Part shown: positions 38,498 to 48,259 of the stretch, in pieces | How positions within the stretch are numbered: the stretch's first letter is position 1 | Layout of the letters: the number at the start of each line of letters is the position of its first letter | Assembly: GCA_903906515.1 (NCBI GenBank) | Contig: CAIVKO010000004.1 | Location: forward strand, 17,408-81,407 | Source: Akkermansiaceae bacterium | GTDB taxonomy: Bacteria; Verrucomicrobiota; Verrucomicrobiia; Verrucomicrobiales; Akkermansiaceae | Reading direction: 5' to 3' | Length of the DNA stretch: 64,000 nucleotides | The notes under the pieces: model-generated | The model's input: only the letters and a program-made list of their open reading frames with translations | Database searches by the model: none | What the model was told of the DNA's origin: nothing | Translations under genes and position numbers: made by a program

Positions 38498-38767
38498 ATG
38501 TCCAAATTCATGTTAGAAGTTCAACGCAGTAGCTATGGAGGAAAAAACGCAAAAAAGTTTACCGAGCATATGGCATACAACCGTGACGCTGATTTGATTA
38601 AAAATTACCTCAACAAGCAGATTAAAAATGGAAAAACAGGGACTTTTCTCTATGCTCATATCGCTCACGAGGTTGGATTAAGTCGTGAGCGCGTTGCAGA
38701 GCTTCTCTTTTCGATTGATTGTGGCAGCAATGGTTTCACTATTAGAAATGAAGGAAATCAACTTTAA
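38498..38767 (+). CDS. Hypothetical protein
   Basis: 89-aa ORF MSKFMLEVQRSSYGGKNAKKF.. in AT-rich accessory segment. Confidence 0.55.
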   Translation: MSKFMLEVQRSSYGGKNAKKFTEHMAYNRDADLIKNYLNKQIKNGKTGTFLYAHIAHEVGLSRERVAELLFSIDCGSNGFTIRNEGNQL

Positions 38768-38822
38768 GCTTGCTTGCTAAACGCAGACTAATACCCACTC
38801 GAAGCCAGAGATCTCGAAGAGA

Positions 38823-39446
38823 ATGAGCTATTACTATATATCTGATGGAACCGAGGTGACCGGACCTTATTCACTTGAAGAAATTCAACGGGACCTTTTC
38901 AGCGGGTTAATTTCTCAATCATCACAAGTTTGTGCGGAAGGAACGCAAACTTGGTTGTCTCTCGATTCTCTAATAGAACCAGCCCAGATATCAACGCCAT
39001 CTACGCATCGATTAGCACAAGACGAGACGCCTACGTTACTCGGAGAAAGCAATAGAATTTTGACGAAGCTTCATTATTCTTACATCGACAAAATATTCAA
39101 GAAAGAGAGAGGTCCGTATGAACCGGAACTCCTCGCACATGCTTGGTTCAACAATCGGATTTCGAGAGAATCCATGATCCACATCCAAGAATTGGACCAG
39201 ATGGTCCCTCTATGGATGATTCCTGATTTTAGTTTGGTGCGCGCTATTCGACGCAAAAAGTGGAGACATCTGCTGATTACTGCAGCAATTGCCTTTCCCA
39301 TTGTAATAATGATGGCAAAGTGTGTTAGTGATGTGGGATATTCAGTTCCCGACACAAAAAGAGAACGTAGAGCAAAACAGTTTTTCTCGGATCCAGATAA
39401 TCGAGATTACTACAATGAATATATGCGTGAAAAGCGCCGGGAATGA
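38823..39446 (+). CDS. GYF_2 (DUF4339) domain-containing membrane protein
   Basis: YYYISDGTEVTGPYSLEEIQRDLFSGLISQSSQVCAEGTQTWLSLDSL; TM segment. Confidence 0.75.
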   Translation: MSYYYISDGTEVTGPYSLEEIQRDLFSGLISQSSQVCAEGTQTWLSLDSLIEPAQISTPSTHRLAQDETPTLLGESNRILTKLHYSYIDKIFKKERGPYEPELLAHAWFNNRISRESMIHIQELDQMVPLWMIPDFSLVRAIRRKKWRHLLITAAIAFPIVIMMAKCVSDVGYSVPDTKRERRAKQFFSDPDNRDYYNEYMREKRRE

Positions 39447-39582
39447 ATGCGGATTTTACATGTAGCTTTCATGGACGGGTTCAAGCCTCTCTGGGGGCAT
39501 TCCTGCTATCGTATCATTTACCCTGCTTCCCCTCCCCAAAATTCCTTATTGACAATCACTCAAAAACTGTTCAAGTGAACCC

Positions 39583-41163
39583 ATGATCTCCCCATCCACA
39601 TCCCAAGTTCTCGCAATGGCCGATTCCAGCGGCTGGCGAAGCTGTGTGGAGAAGACTCGGGAAGAGCGGAATGAAGCCGGGCAGTTCTTCACCCCGCCTC
39701 CTATTGCGCGCTTTCTGGCCGGGTGGTTTCACGAAAAGGGTCTCAACCGGCGCTCGTTGCATCTTCTCGATCCCGGAGCGGGCGGAGGAGCTCTGACAGC
39801 GGCAGTGGTGGACCGGGTGACGGCCTTGCGTGCGGAGGGATCCTTGCCCTTACTAGGGGAAGTCACCCTTGAGGCATGGGAAATGGATACGGCCTTCATT
39901 CCCGCCCTGCGGAAGAACCTTGCGGCATGCGCGTCGGTTTTGGAACGAGGCGGCATTCGAGTAAAGATCGATCTCCGGCAAGGAAGCTACATCGAAGGAG
40001 CCGTGGCAGCGTTGGATGGAGGTCTTTTTGGCGACTCGGGCCCGCCGACAGTCACCCATGCGATTCTCAATCCTCCTTATCGCAAGATTGCCACCCGCTC
40101 ACGAGAGCGCATGTTGCTGAACTCGCTCGGCATGGAGACATCGAACCTCTATGCCGCTTTCGTCTGGTTTGCCTTGCGCCAACTCGTCGATGGCGGCGAA
40201 CTTTCCGCCATTACTCCGCGTAGCTTCTGCAACGGCCCCTACTTTCGCGACTTCCGCCGCGATTTGGTGGAGAAATCCACTTTCCACAGGGTTCACCTAT
40301 TTGAGTCCCGCACCGAGGCCTTCGGTCGCGATGAGGTATTGCAGGAGAATATCCTGTTTCACTTGAGCCGGAGCAACCGCAAGCAACCGGTGATCCAGGT
40401 GTCAACGGGTAGCTTGGACTGCCCGATTGAAATCAAGGTTCCAGCGGATCGTTTTGTTTGCGCGGATGATCCCGAGAAAGTCATCCACCTCGCCACCGGG
40501 ACCGATGCAAATAAAATCCGGGATTTCATCCACAGACTTCCATGCCGACTGGAAGAACTCGCACTGGAAGTTTCGACGGGACCAGTCGTTGATTTCCGGA
40601 TGAAGTCTTCGTTGGCCCAACGGCTGGGTGATCATGAAGTGCCTCTGCTTTATCCGCACTCGATCAAAGCAGGTCGGGTGAACCCTCCTCTTGGCGACGC
40701 ATCTGGTTACGGCGGCGCCAGGATTGGAAAAAAACCCGTAGCAATCACAGTCAACGACGAAACCCGCCGTTGGTTAATACCTGCCGCCCGCTTTGTCCTC
40801 ATCAAACGATTTTCCTCAAAGGAAGAGAAACGCCGCCTTGTTGCCGGAGTGCTTCATCCGTCCGACTTCCCTGAGGGATTACTCGGACTCGAAAACCACT
40901 TGAATTTCTTTCACCGCAAACGTGCCGGGCTATCCGTCGCCTTGGCGAAGGGTCTGTGCCGCTTTCTCAACTCCTCCGTGGCAGATCGGTATTTCCGCCA
41001 GTTCAATGGACACACCCAGGTCAACGCCACGGACCTGCGGGCATTCCGTTACCCGGATTCCGCCAGCATGGAACAACTGGGAAAAGTCTCACTGGATGAT
41101 AGTGACCAGACAGCCATCGATCTTGCAATGACGAGACTCCTTGGTGCACCCTCCTTCGCATGA
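39583..41163 (+). CDS. Adenine-specific DNA methyltransferase of a type II RM system (BsuBI/PstI-like)
   Basis: EAGQFFTPPPIARFLAGWF; LDPGAGGGALTAAV; AILNPPYRKI. Confidence 0.9.
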   Translation: MISPSTSQVLAMADSSGWRSCVEKTREERNEAGQFFTPPPIARFLAGWFHEKGLNRRSLHLLDPGAGGGALTAAVVDRVTALRAEGSLPLLGEVTLEAWEMDTAFIPALRKNLAACASVLERGGIRVKIDLRQGSYIEGAVAALDGGLFGDSGPPTVTHAILNPPYRKIATRSRERMLLNSLGMETSNLYAAFVWFALRQLVDGGELSAITPRSFCNGPYFRDFRRDLVEKSTFHRVHLFESRTEAFGRDEVLQENILFHLSRSNRKQPVIQVSTGSLDCPIEIKVPADRFVCADDPEKVIHLATGTDANKIRDFIHRLPCRLEELALEVSTGPVVDFRMKSSLAQRLGDHEVPLLYPHSIKAGRVNPPLGDASGYGGARIGKKPVAITVNDETRRWLIPAARFVLIKRFSSKEEKRRLVAGVLHPSDFPEGLLGLENHLNFFHRKRAGLSVALAKGLCRFLNSSVADRYFRQFNGHTQVNATDLRAFRYPDSASMEQLGKVSLDDSDQTAIDLAMTRLLGAPSFA

Positions 41164-42116
41164 CCATGAAAACTGCTGCGGCCAAGCGAGTGAAAGAGGC
41201 CTTGGAGGTTCTAATCGCCGTCGGAATTCCACGGGAGCAGCAGAACGAACGCTCTGCCCTAACTCTGCTCGCCCTCGCTGATATTCGACCACGCATACCA
41301 TGGAAATCCGCCAGTGTTCCTCTCCGTCGAATCACCGAAATGATGGACTGGATGCGCGATCATTACGACGTCCGCTATGCCCCGAACACCCGGGAAACCA
41401 TTCGGCGTCAAACGGTTCACCAGTTCGTCCAACACGGCCTGCTCATTGAAAATCCCGACAAGCTGGATAGGCCGATCAACAGCCCCAAGTGGTGCTACCA
41501 GCTTTCCGGGGAAGCCTTGAAACTGCTTCAAACCGTTGGATCAACGGCCTTCAAGAAACAACTTCAGCAGTTCCGCAAGAACCCTGCGGCAAGCGCTCTA
41601 CAAGCCCGGCACCGTGATCTTCCACGCGAAACCGTCTGCATGCCAGATGGTGCGACCATCCAACTTTCCGCAGGAGGACAGAATGCCTTGATCCGCGCCA
41701 TCGTGGAGGAATTTACACCGCGCTTCGTCCGGGGCCCGCAGGTTCTCTTGCTTGGCGATGCCGCGAATAAAGAAATCATCAGCAACGATGAGTCCCTTGC
41801 GGAACTGGGTGTTGCTCTTCCAAAACGAGGCAAAGCCCCAGATGTTCTGATTTACGATTCCGAAAACGATTGGCTGTTTATCATCGAGGCAGTCACCTCT
41901 CATGGCCCAATCGATCAAAAACGCAAGAACGAACTAACCGATCTCTTTTCCTCAGCTCGGCCGGGCCTGGTTTTCGTCACCGCATTCATCGACCACAAGA
42001 CTTATAGCAAATACCATGTTTCAATTGCATGGGAAACAGAAGCATGGGTCGCCGAAACTCCGGATCACATGCTTCATCGCAACGGCTGCCGTTTTCTCGG
42101 CCCCTACCCCGCATGA
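41160..42116 (+). CDS. BsuBI/PstI family restriction endonuclease
   Basis: 4-nt overlap with MTase; APDVLIYDSENDWLFIIEAVTSHGPIDQKRKNEL..GLVFVTAFIDHKTYSKY. Confidence 0.9.
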   Translation: MTMKTAAAKRVKEALEVLIAVGIPREQQNERSALTLLALADIRPRIPWKSASVPLRRITEMMDWMRDHYDVRYAPNTRETIRRQTVHQFVQHGLLIENPDKLDRPINSPKWCYQLSGEALKLLQTVGSTAFKKQLQQFRKNPAASALQARHRDLPRETVCMPDGATIQLSAGGQNALIRAIVEEFTPRFVRGPQVLLLGDAANKEIISNDESLAELGVALPKRGKAPDVLIYDSENDWLFIIEAVTSHGPIDQKRKNELTDLFSSARPGLVFVTAFIDHKTYSKYHVSIAWETEAWVAETPDHMLHRNGCRFLGPYPA

Positions 42117-42146
42117 TTTTCAATTCACCCGCCTCAACCATTCATC

Positions 42147-43313
42147 ATGCACAGCCGGACTCTACGGATCCTCCTTTCCGGAATCATGCTTGCTTCAGCC
42201 CTGCCCGTCGCCGCGCGGACATGGACGACTTCGATCGGACGCACCTTCGAAGCGGAATTCGTCAGCATGGATGGCAACGGTGCGACCTTCATGTTTTCGG
42301 ACGGTCGGAAATTCACCATGCCCGTCGCCGAGCTGAGCGCCGCCGATCAGGCACAACTCAAGGGTGGAGGACCGGGCGTCGCGGCAGAGGCGGTCGCCGC
42401 AAGTTTCGGACGGCCATGGCCACGGGAAATCCGCCTTGATGGCCCGGTCGCCTGCAAAATCATCTCGGAGGATCCCGCCAAAAAACAATACATCTACGAA
42501 AGTCCGGGTTACCGCTTTACCTGCGACGCCAGGGTGACGGATGACGCGCTGAGAAACTTCGCCGTCATGTTTGAGGCGACCCGTAAATACGCCAAAGCCC
42601 TTCCCCTATCGATGGGTGGCGGGGCTGGTGCCGATGGTCGGCTGGACATCCGGTTGTTCGGCACCCGCGAGGCCTATACTGCAGCGGGCGGACAACCCGG
42701 AAGCGGCGGATTTTTCACCCGTGGAGCCGTGTTCGTGCCGATGGAAAGTCTCGGACTCAAGAACGTGGGAACAGGATACAGCCTTGATACCAAGCGTCAC
42801 AACAAGGTGCTGGTTCACGAACTCGCGCACCAGCTCACACCTAACAGCTATTTTGTTCCCGGGGCGCAAGGATGGTTCAGCGAGGGACTGGCGGAATATA
42901 TTTCCATCACTCCCTATAACTGGGGATACTTCAGCCCGGATATTTATGGCAATATCGTCAAGGCCTACGCCACCGCACGGGGGGCTGACGGAACCGGAGG
43001 CCGTGGAATCGGCATCGAAATCGCCGCACCGAAACTCCATTCCTTTTTGCTCATGCCCTACGGCGAATTTTCCGGGCTCAACGCGAATTTCAACTATGCT
43101 CTCGGGTTGCTGGTGACGCATTATTTCTTCCACATGGAGGATGGCGGCAAAGCAACCCGCATCAGAAAATTCCTGCAAGGGCTTCAAGCCGGCCAGCAAG
43201 GGGAAGCTGCCCTGTTGCCACTGCTCGGCGGCGGCAACTACGAAAAACTGGAAGGCGAAATCACCACCGCATGGGCACGTATGGGCGTGAACATCCACTT
43301 CGGCACCCACTGA
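42147..43313 (+). CDS. SHD1-domain protein with zincin-like HELAH motif
   Basis: RTWTTSIGRTFEAEFVSMDGNGATFMFSDGRKFTMPVAELSAADQAQL; VLVHELAHQLTP..WFSEGLAEY. Confidence 0.72.
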   Translation: MHSRTLRILLSGIMLASALPVAARTWTTSIGRTFEAEFVSMDGNGATFMFSDGRKFTMPVAELSAADQAQLKGGGPGVAAEAVAASFGRPWPREIRLDGPVACKIISEDPAKKQYIYESPGYRFTCDARVTDDALRNFAVMFEATRKYAKALPLSMGGGAGADGRLDIRLFGTREAYTAAGGQPGSGGFFTRGAVFVPMESLGLKNVGTGYSLDTKRHNKVLVHELAHQLTPNSYFVPGAQGWFSEGLAEYISITPYNWGYFSPDIYGNIVKAYATARGADGTGGRGIGIEIAAPKLHSFLLMPYGEFSGLNANFNYALGLLVTHYFFHMEDGGKATRIRKFLQGLQAGQQGEAALLPLLGGGNYEKLEGEITTAWARMGVNIHFGTH

Positions 43314-43317
43314 TATC

Positions 43318-43977
43318 TTGAAACCACCCACTGATAGAACCCGGCCCTGGATTTCCGTGAACCTTGCGGTCTCTGCCGACGGCAAGACCAGCGATGTTGC
43401 GGGCCTTCCGTCCGGATGGACATCCAGAGCGGATCACGATCGATTGTTAGATCTTCGCGCCACTGCCGGAGCACTACTCGTCGGCAGGCGGACACTGGTG
43501 GCTGATTGCATGACCCTGACCTGCCCGGGCAGGGAGATCCAACCGCTGCGTTGCGTGGTCGCAGGAAGTGGTGAGGTTCCCGAATACCATCCCTTGTTCG
43601 AACGGGCGGGCGGTGCCATCCACTGGTTGGTCACCGGCGAGCCCCCTTCCCTCGTGCTGCGGTTTCCGGCGGAGGTCACGGTCCATCGAGGAACGCTGGC
43701 GGATTTCCTAACAACCATCAAAACCCAACTCGGCGTGGATCACGTCCACTGCGAGGGAGGCGGCACCTTGATCCGCATGCTGGCGGAAATGGATGCGATC
43801 GACGAACTACACCTGACTCTTGCTGGCCACACACTGTTCGGCGGACAAGAGGCACCAACGCCGACCGGATCACCTTCGGACTATCTGCCGAAGTCGCTTG
43901 AGTTCCGCATCAGCAGGTTCGAAGCCTCTCCCGGAACCGGGGAATGCTTCATGAGCTACAGGCGGCACGCTCAGTGA
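43318..43977 (+). CDS. RibD C-terminal / dihydrofolate reductase-like domain protein
   Basis: RPWISVNLAVSADGKTSD; LLVGRRTLVADCMTLT; HCEGGGTLIRMLAEMDAIDELHLTLA. Confidence 0.85.
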   Translation: MKPPTDRTRPWISVNLAVSADGKTSDVAGLPSGWTSRADHDRLLDLRATAGALLVGRRTLVADCMTLTCPGREIQPLRCVVAGSGEVPEYHPLFERAGGAIHWLVTGEPPSLVLRFPAEVTVHRGTLADFLTTIKTQLGVDHVHCEGGGTLIRMLAEMDAIDELHLTLAGHTLFGGQEAPTPTGSPSDYLPKSLEFRISRFEASPGTGECFMSYRRHAQ

Positions 43978-44138
43978 GCGGGTTTTTCGTGGGTATCACC
44001 GTGACCCGCGGCAGGAGCCGCATGGCTGTCGTGAGACTCGTTGAGTTGTTTGGTGCCATCGGGTCCATCGAACTCATGGCGTTCGCAGGAGACGCCCAAC
44101 ATCGCAACAGCCAGCAGCAGCATGGAAAAAAGTTTCAT
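43971..44138 (-). CDS. Small His-rich lipoprotein (55 aa), missing from the ORF track
   Basis: MKLFSMLLLAVAMLGVSCERHEFDGPDGTKQLNESHDSHAAPAAGHGDTHEKPAH*; lipobox LGVSC. Confidence 0.7.
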   Translation of the reverse strand: MKLFSMLLLAVAMLGVSCERHEFDGPDGTKQLNESHDSHAAPAAGHGDTHEKPAH

Positions 44139-44437
44139 CGCGCCGCTTCTTTAGCCGCTCGCGGCGGAAACGCAACCCCCAAAGCTGAAAAGGAAATTGG
44201 AGATGGGGTAATTTGATATTGGGGATTTAAATTCAATGAATTAACCGCAACTGCAAACTCACTTTCTGGATGAGCCAAGTCGAATGTCCAAGTATTTGAA
44301 AATGAAAACCTAATGTCTCAATTTGACTTCACTGCGCTCCGTCCAACCAGAATGGTTTCGCATGATTTTCCAAGCCGCCGAAAGCGGCCACTGGTTTCAA
44401 ATCCCCAATTTCCTTTCAAGCATCAGAGGTTTTGGGC

Positions 44438-45055
44438 TCAGCAGGACATCGAAAGCAAGGGCGATGGAATCGCAATCACCTGCATCCCGGCACGCTCGGC
44501 GGCGAGAATCCCGGAGGGAGCGTCATCAAGGGCCAAACATTTGGCTGGCGCTACTCCGACGAGGCGGGCGGCGTAGAGGAACACATCCGGCTCGGGTTTC
44601 CCGATCGGCACATCATCCACCGTCACCACTTCGTCAAACCAGTCCGAAATACCCACAACGTGAAGGATTTTCTCCACCACCATGCGGGTGCCGCCACTGG
44701 CGATCGCCATCGGCACCTTACCACGCAGTGAAGCCGCGAAATCCGCAACCTCATCGATCAGGGTGATCGTTTTCAAACGCTTCAGAAACGCCTCGCGTTT
44801 GGCGAAAGCAACGGCTTCGGGATCGAGTCGCAGGTCATACTCATCGTTGAGTTCCACCACGATATCGCGGGTTGGGCGGCCTCCCATGGCCATGAAGACG
44901 TCCTCTTTGAAAATGCCACCCGCGCCATAAAGAGCGAGAGCCTCGCACCACGCCTCAAAGTGCGCCGGCATGGAATCCACCAAAGTTCCGTCACAATCGA
45001 AAATCACAGCGTCAAAACCGCACTTGGGGAAGGAAAAGGGACCGATACTTGCCAT
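44438..45055 (-). CDS. HAD family hydrolase / beta-phosphoglucomutase-like phosphatase
   Basis: FDAVIFDCDGTLVDSMPAHFEAW; start refined to MASIGPFSF. Confidence 0.9.
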   Translation of the reverse strand: MASIGPFSFPKCGFDAVIFDCDGTLVDSMPAHFEAWCEALALYGAGGIFKEDVFMAMGGRPTRDIVVELNDEYDLRLDPEAVAFAKREAFLKRLKTITLIDEVADFAASLRGKVPMAIASGGTRMVVEKILHVVGISDWFDEVVTVDDVPIGKPEPDVFLYAARLVGVAPAKCLALDDAPSGILAAERAGMQVIAIPSPLLSMSC

Positions 45056-45068
45056 GGCGCGGCAGGCA

Positions 45069-45269
45069 TTAGTGGCTATCCAGCAGATTGGCAAGACTGG
45101 GGTTGGAAAAAATAACGATTTTTTCCTCAGAGCCGGTCTGAATATTCTCGAAGGCAGGGACCTTCTTTGCCTGCGTCCATGCGGTATGCGCTTCGCGGCT
45201 GCTTGTGCCGCTAATGCGGCCAAGGCATTCCGAGCGGTCCGAGAGAATGAGGTGTGAACCATCGTCCAT
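45069..45269 (-). CDS. Small hypothetical protein
   Basis: 66 aa between recG and the HAD gene; MDDGSHLILSDRSECLGRISG.. Confidence 0.45.
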   Translation of the reverse strand: MDDGSHLILSDRSECLGRISGTSSREAHTAWTQAKKVPAFENIQTGSEEKIVIFSNPSLANLLDSH

Positions 45270-45364
45270 GATTCGATTTTAAAGCATTTTCATGGCCGCC
45301 CGCGCTCTCATTCCATTCGACGGACCGCCCGGAGGATCGGTCCCTGCCATTTTAAGACAGCCTC

Positions 45365-47428
45365 TCAACTCGTCACGGAAAGCGCGGCCATCGGCGAATC
45401 CTCGTGAATGAGGCTGAGCAGGGTTTGATGGGGGCCGTCCAGGTGCGGGTCTTCGGTCAAAATCCGGTCGGCAAGGGCGCGGGCCTCGCGGAGGAGCGCC
45501 GTGTCTGCAAGAAAATCCGTAAAGCGCAGGTCGGAGAGCCCGCTTTGCAGGGTGCCCAGCACGTCGCCCGGGCCACGCAGGCGGAGGTCGGCCTCGGCGA
45601 TTTCGAAGCCGTCGGCGGAATCCTCCAGGACTTTGAGTTTTTCCATGGCTTCCGGGTTTTTCCCGTCGGTCAGCAAAACGCAATATCCCTTGTGCCCACC
45701 CCTGCCGATGCGGCCGCGGAGTTGGTGGAGCTGGGCGAGGCCGAATCGTTCCGCGTGGTGCAGGATCATAACCGTGGCATTCGGCACGTCCAAGCCGACT
45801 TCGATCACGGTGGTGGAAACGAGCGCGTTGATTTCACCATCGCGGAACCGGCGCATCACTTGTTCCTTTTCCTCCGGGCGCAGTTTGCCATGAATCAGAC
45901 CAACCTCGTAGATCGGCAGCCGTTTTTTCCACTTCTCGAATGCCTCAGTGGCGGACTCTGCTTTAAGATTCTCGCTTTCCTCGACCAGCGGATAAACCAG
46001 ATAAGCCTGGCGTCCGACAGACAGTTGTTCCTTCACGAAAGTGGTGACATCGGATTGTTTGGGCCCCACCCGAACGCCCGTGACGATTTTCCCGCGACCG
46101 GGCGGTTTTTCATCGAGCAGAGAAACATCGAGGTCCCCGTAAATCGTCATCGTCAACGTGCGGGGAATCGGCGTGGCGGTCATCACCAGCACGTCCGGAA
46201 CCACGCCGCGGCGGATCAACGAGGCGCGCTGAGCGACACCAAACTTGTGCTGCTCGTCGATCACCACGAGCCCCAGATCGCCGAACAACGCGTCGTCGTA
46301 AAGCAATGCGTGGGTGCCGATGATCATCTGTGCGGGGCCATCGAGTTCGAGGTGGCTGTTTTCGTCGCGATTGGCGGTGCGCAGGGAAATCCTGACTCCC
46401 AGAGGTTCCAGCCAGCGGCGGAAGGTGAGATAGTGTTGTTCCGCCAGGATCTGGGTGGGAGCCATGAGCGCCGCCTGGCAACCGGAATCGATGGCCAACA
46501 GCATCGCGGCCATGGCGACGAAGGTCTTGCCGGAGCCGACATCGCCCTGCAACAGACGGTTCATCGGGCGGGGCGTGCGCATGTCCGCGACAATCTCGCG
46601 GATCGAGCGCTTCTGCGCTCCCGTGAGATCGAACGGCAGACTCTGATAGAATGCGGTGAGCAAGGCGGTGCGCTTGCCGAGGATGCGCCCGGTTTGTTCC
46701 TGATGGCGCGAGCGCCGCCACGCGACGTTGAGCTGGATACCGAAGAATTCCTCAAGCGCGAACCTGCGACGCGCGGCCTGTGCAAGTTCGATGGATTCCG
46801 GGAAATGCGCGGTTTTCAATGCGCCGGCGCGGGGCAGCGCCGAATCCACCTGGAAGGCAACCCCGAGCGTGTCGGGATCACACTGCGACAGAAGCAGATG
46901 CATAATTTCGCGTAGCCGCCGCTGGGCGATGCCCGCGATGTTCCGATAGATCGGGACAATGCGTTCGAGATGGATCGATTCCGCCTCATTTTCATCCTCG
47001 CGCAGGACCTCGAACTCCGGATGATCGATGATCAACCGCCCGTTGGAATCCTTGACCTTGCCATAGAGCACGACCTGCTGGCCGGTGGCCACCAGTTTGT
47101 GAATGAACGGCATGTTGAACCAACGGCAGGTGATTTTCCCCGAACCAAAAACACCGCCAGTGCCATCCAGAACGACGGCTTCATAAAATCCTCCTCCACG
47201 TCCGAAATGACGCTTTGAGGAATCAATCACCATGCCACGCAGGCAAACGGCGGAAGCCGTCGGCTGATTAGGGAACGCATCAAACCGCCGGCGATCCTCG
47301 TAACGTTTCGGCAAGTGATCCAGCACTTGTGCGGCGGTCTGCAGACCCGCCGCTGCCAGTGCCGCCACCTCCTTGGCGGGCAGCACCGACCATGTGACCA
47401 ATTCGTTGCGAGCCGAAATCACGGGCAT
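45365..47428 (-). CDS. recG: ATP-dependent DNA helicase RecG
   Basis: LLQGDVGSGKTFVAMAAML; LVVIDEQHKFGVAQR; VMTATPIPRTL; HHAERFGLAQLHQLRGRIGRG. Confidence 0.96.
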   Translation of the reverse strand: MPVISARNELVTWSVLPAKEVAALAAAGLQTAAQVLDHLPKRYEDRRRFDAFPNQPTASAVCLRGMVIDSSKRHFGRGGGFYEAVVLDGTGGVFGSGKITCRWFNMPFIHKLVATGQQVVLYGKVKDSNGRLIIDHPEFEVLREDENEAESIHLERIVPIYRNIAGIAQRRLREIMHLLLSQCDPDTLGVAFQVDSALPRAGALKTAHFPESIELAQAARRRFALEEFFGIQLNVAWRRSRHQEQTGRILGKRTALLTAFYQSLPFDLTGAQKRSIREIVADMRTPRPMNRLLQGDVGSGKTFVAMAAMLLAIDSGCQAALMAPTQILAEQHYLTFRRWLEPLGVRISLRTANRDENSHLELDGPAQMIIGTHALLYDDALFGDLGLVVIDEQHKFGVAQRASLIRRGVVPDVLVMTATPIPRTLTMTIYGDLDVSLLDEKPPGRGKIVTGVRVGPKQSDVTTFVKEQLSVGRQAYLVYPLVEESENLKAESATEAFEKWKKRLPIYEVGLIHGKLRPEEKEQVMRRFRDGEINALVSTTVIEVGLDVPNATVMILHHAERFGLAQLHQLRGRIGRGGHKGYCVLLTDGKNPEAMEKLKVLEDSADGFEIAEADLRLRGPGDVLGTLQSGLSDLRFTDFLADTALLREARALADRILTEDPHLDGPHQTLLSLIHEDSPMAALSVTS

Positions 47429-47430
47429 TT

Positions 47431-47742
47431 CTACGCGGGTGGCAGTTGGGCGAGTTTTTGGAGATAGGCGTAGGCATAAATGCCGGACGCGTGCCCATCC
47501 CCCCAGGAAAACTGGATGGCATATCCGCCAACCTGTTCGAATTTTTTCAGATCGAAAGCTTTCGGTCCATACTCGACCTTCGGGCGGACCACCCGGCCAA
47601 GAGCATCAGGCTCACCTTGGCAGGCCGCACACGGACACGCCCGCCGCAGCAACGGCAGCGGCAGATAAGCCTCAAATCCGTCCGCAAACGAAAGCGCGAG
47701 CTCGTCGCCGATCACGGCTGCATTTTCAAGAATCAATGACAT
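47431..47742 (-). CDS. DUF971 (GBBH-like N-terminal) domain protein
   Basis: SFADGFEAYLPLPLLRRACPCAACQGE..GGYAIQFSWGDGHASGIYAYAYL. Confidence 0.85.
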   Translation of the reverse strand: MSLILENAAVIGDELALSFADGFEAYLPLPLLRRACPCAACQGEPDALGRVVRPKVEYGPKAFDLKKFEQVGGYAIQFSWGDGHASGIYAYAYLQKLAQLPPA

Positions 47743-47756
47743 GCCGGGAGCATGCA

Positions 47757-47821
47757 CTCATCCCAGCTCGCCGTCCACCCGATAGGCGCGTTTGCCGAAA
47801 ATCGCGGTATCAACCCGGACG
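47757..47821. repeat. Remnant copy of the yggS 3' end (direct repeat copy 1)
   Basis: 47757-47799 identical (43 bp) to 48545-48587; minus strand reads VRVDTAIFGKRAYRVDGELG*. Confidence 0.9.
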
Positions 47822-47824
47822 ACA

Positions 47825-48259
47825 TCAAGCTTTGCCCGTGGCGAGAGGGGTAAGGAGTTTTATTTCTGGAAAGTAAGCCTGGTAGCGACTGACATCGGCG
47901 GTGGCCAGGGACAGATTCAGGATGGAAGCATGCGCGCCAATGAAAAAATCGGGAAGCGGGGACTTTGGAGCTGCCGGAGCGTCCTGTTTACGTCGATTTT
48001 CCAGATAGACCGCATAAGCCTGAGCGCAACGGAGGCTTGCGGCGGAGGGAAGATCGAGAATGACGACACCAAGAGTTTCAAGACGCCCAGCGACCGTCTC
48101 GGGCATAAGATCGCCCACACACAATTCGGCGAGGACTACCGGATTGATGGCTACACCAGCTCCCAGTAATCCTTTACGAATTAGATCGGACGCCCAAACA
48201 TGAAATCGGGCAGAGGGATCGAATGCGTCGATAAGCACGTTGGTGTCCAGTAGGATCAC
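47825..48259 (-). CDS. vapC: PIN domain toxin (VapC-like)
   Basis: MILLDTNVLIDAFDPSARFH..; DFFIGAHASILNLSLATADVSRY..YFPEIKLL. Confidence 0.9.
   Translation of the reverse strand: MILLDTNVLIDAFDPSARFHVWASDLIRKGLLGAGVAINPVVLAELCVGDLMPETVAGRLETLGVVILDLPSAASLRCAQAYAVYLENRRKQDAPAAPKSPLPDFFIGAHASILNLSLATADVSRYQAYFPEIKLLTPLATGKA

Noticed and set aside
45055-45262. N-terminal extension of the HAD phosphatase ORF
   Set aside because: Extension is low-complexity and unlike HAD proteins; MASIGPF at 45055 is the sensible start, leaving room for the 66-aa ORF.
45404-46915. 503-aa plus-strand ORF
   Set aside because: Antisense shadow of recG; low-complexity composition and no recognisable motif.
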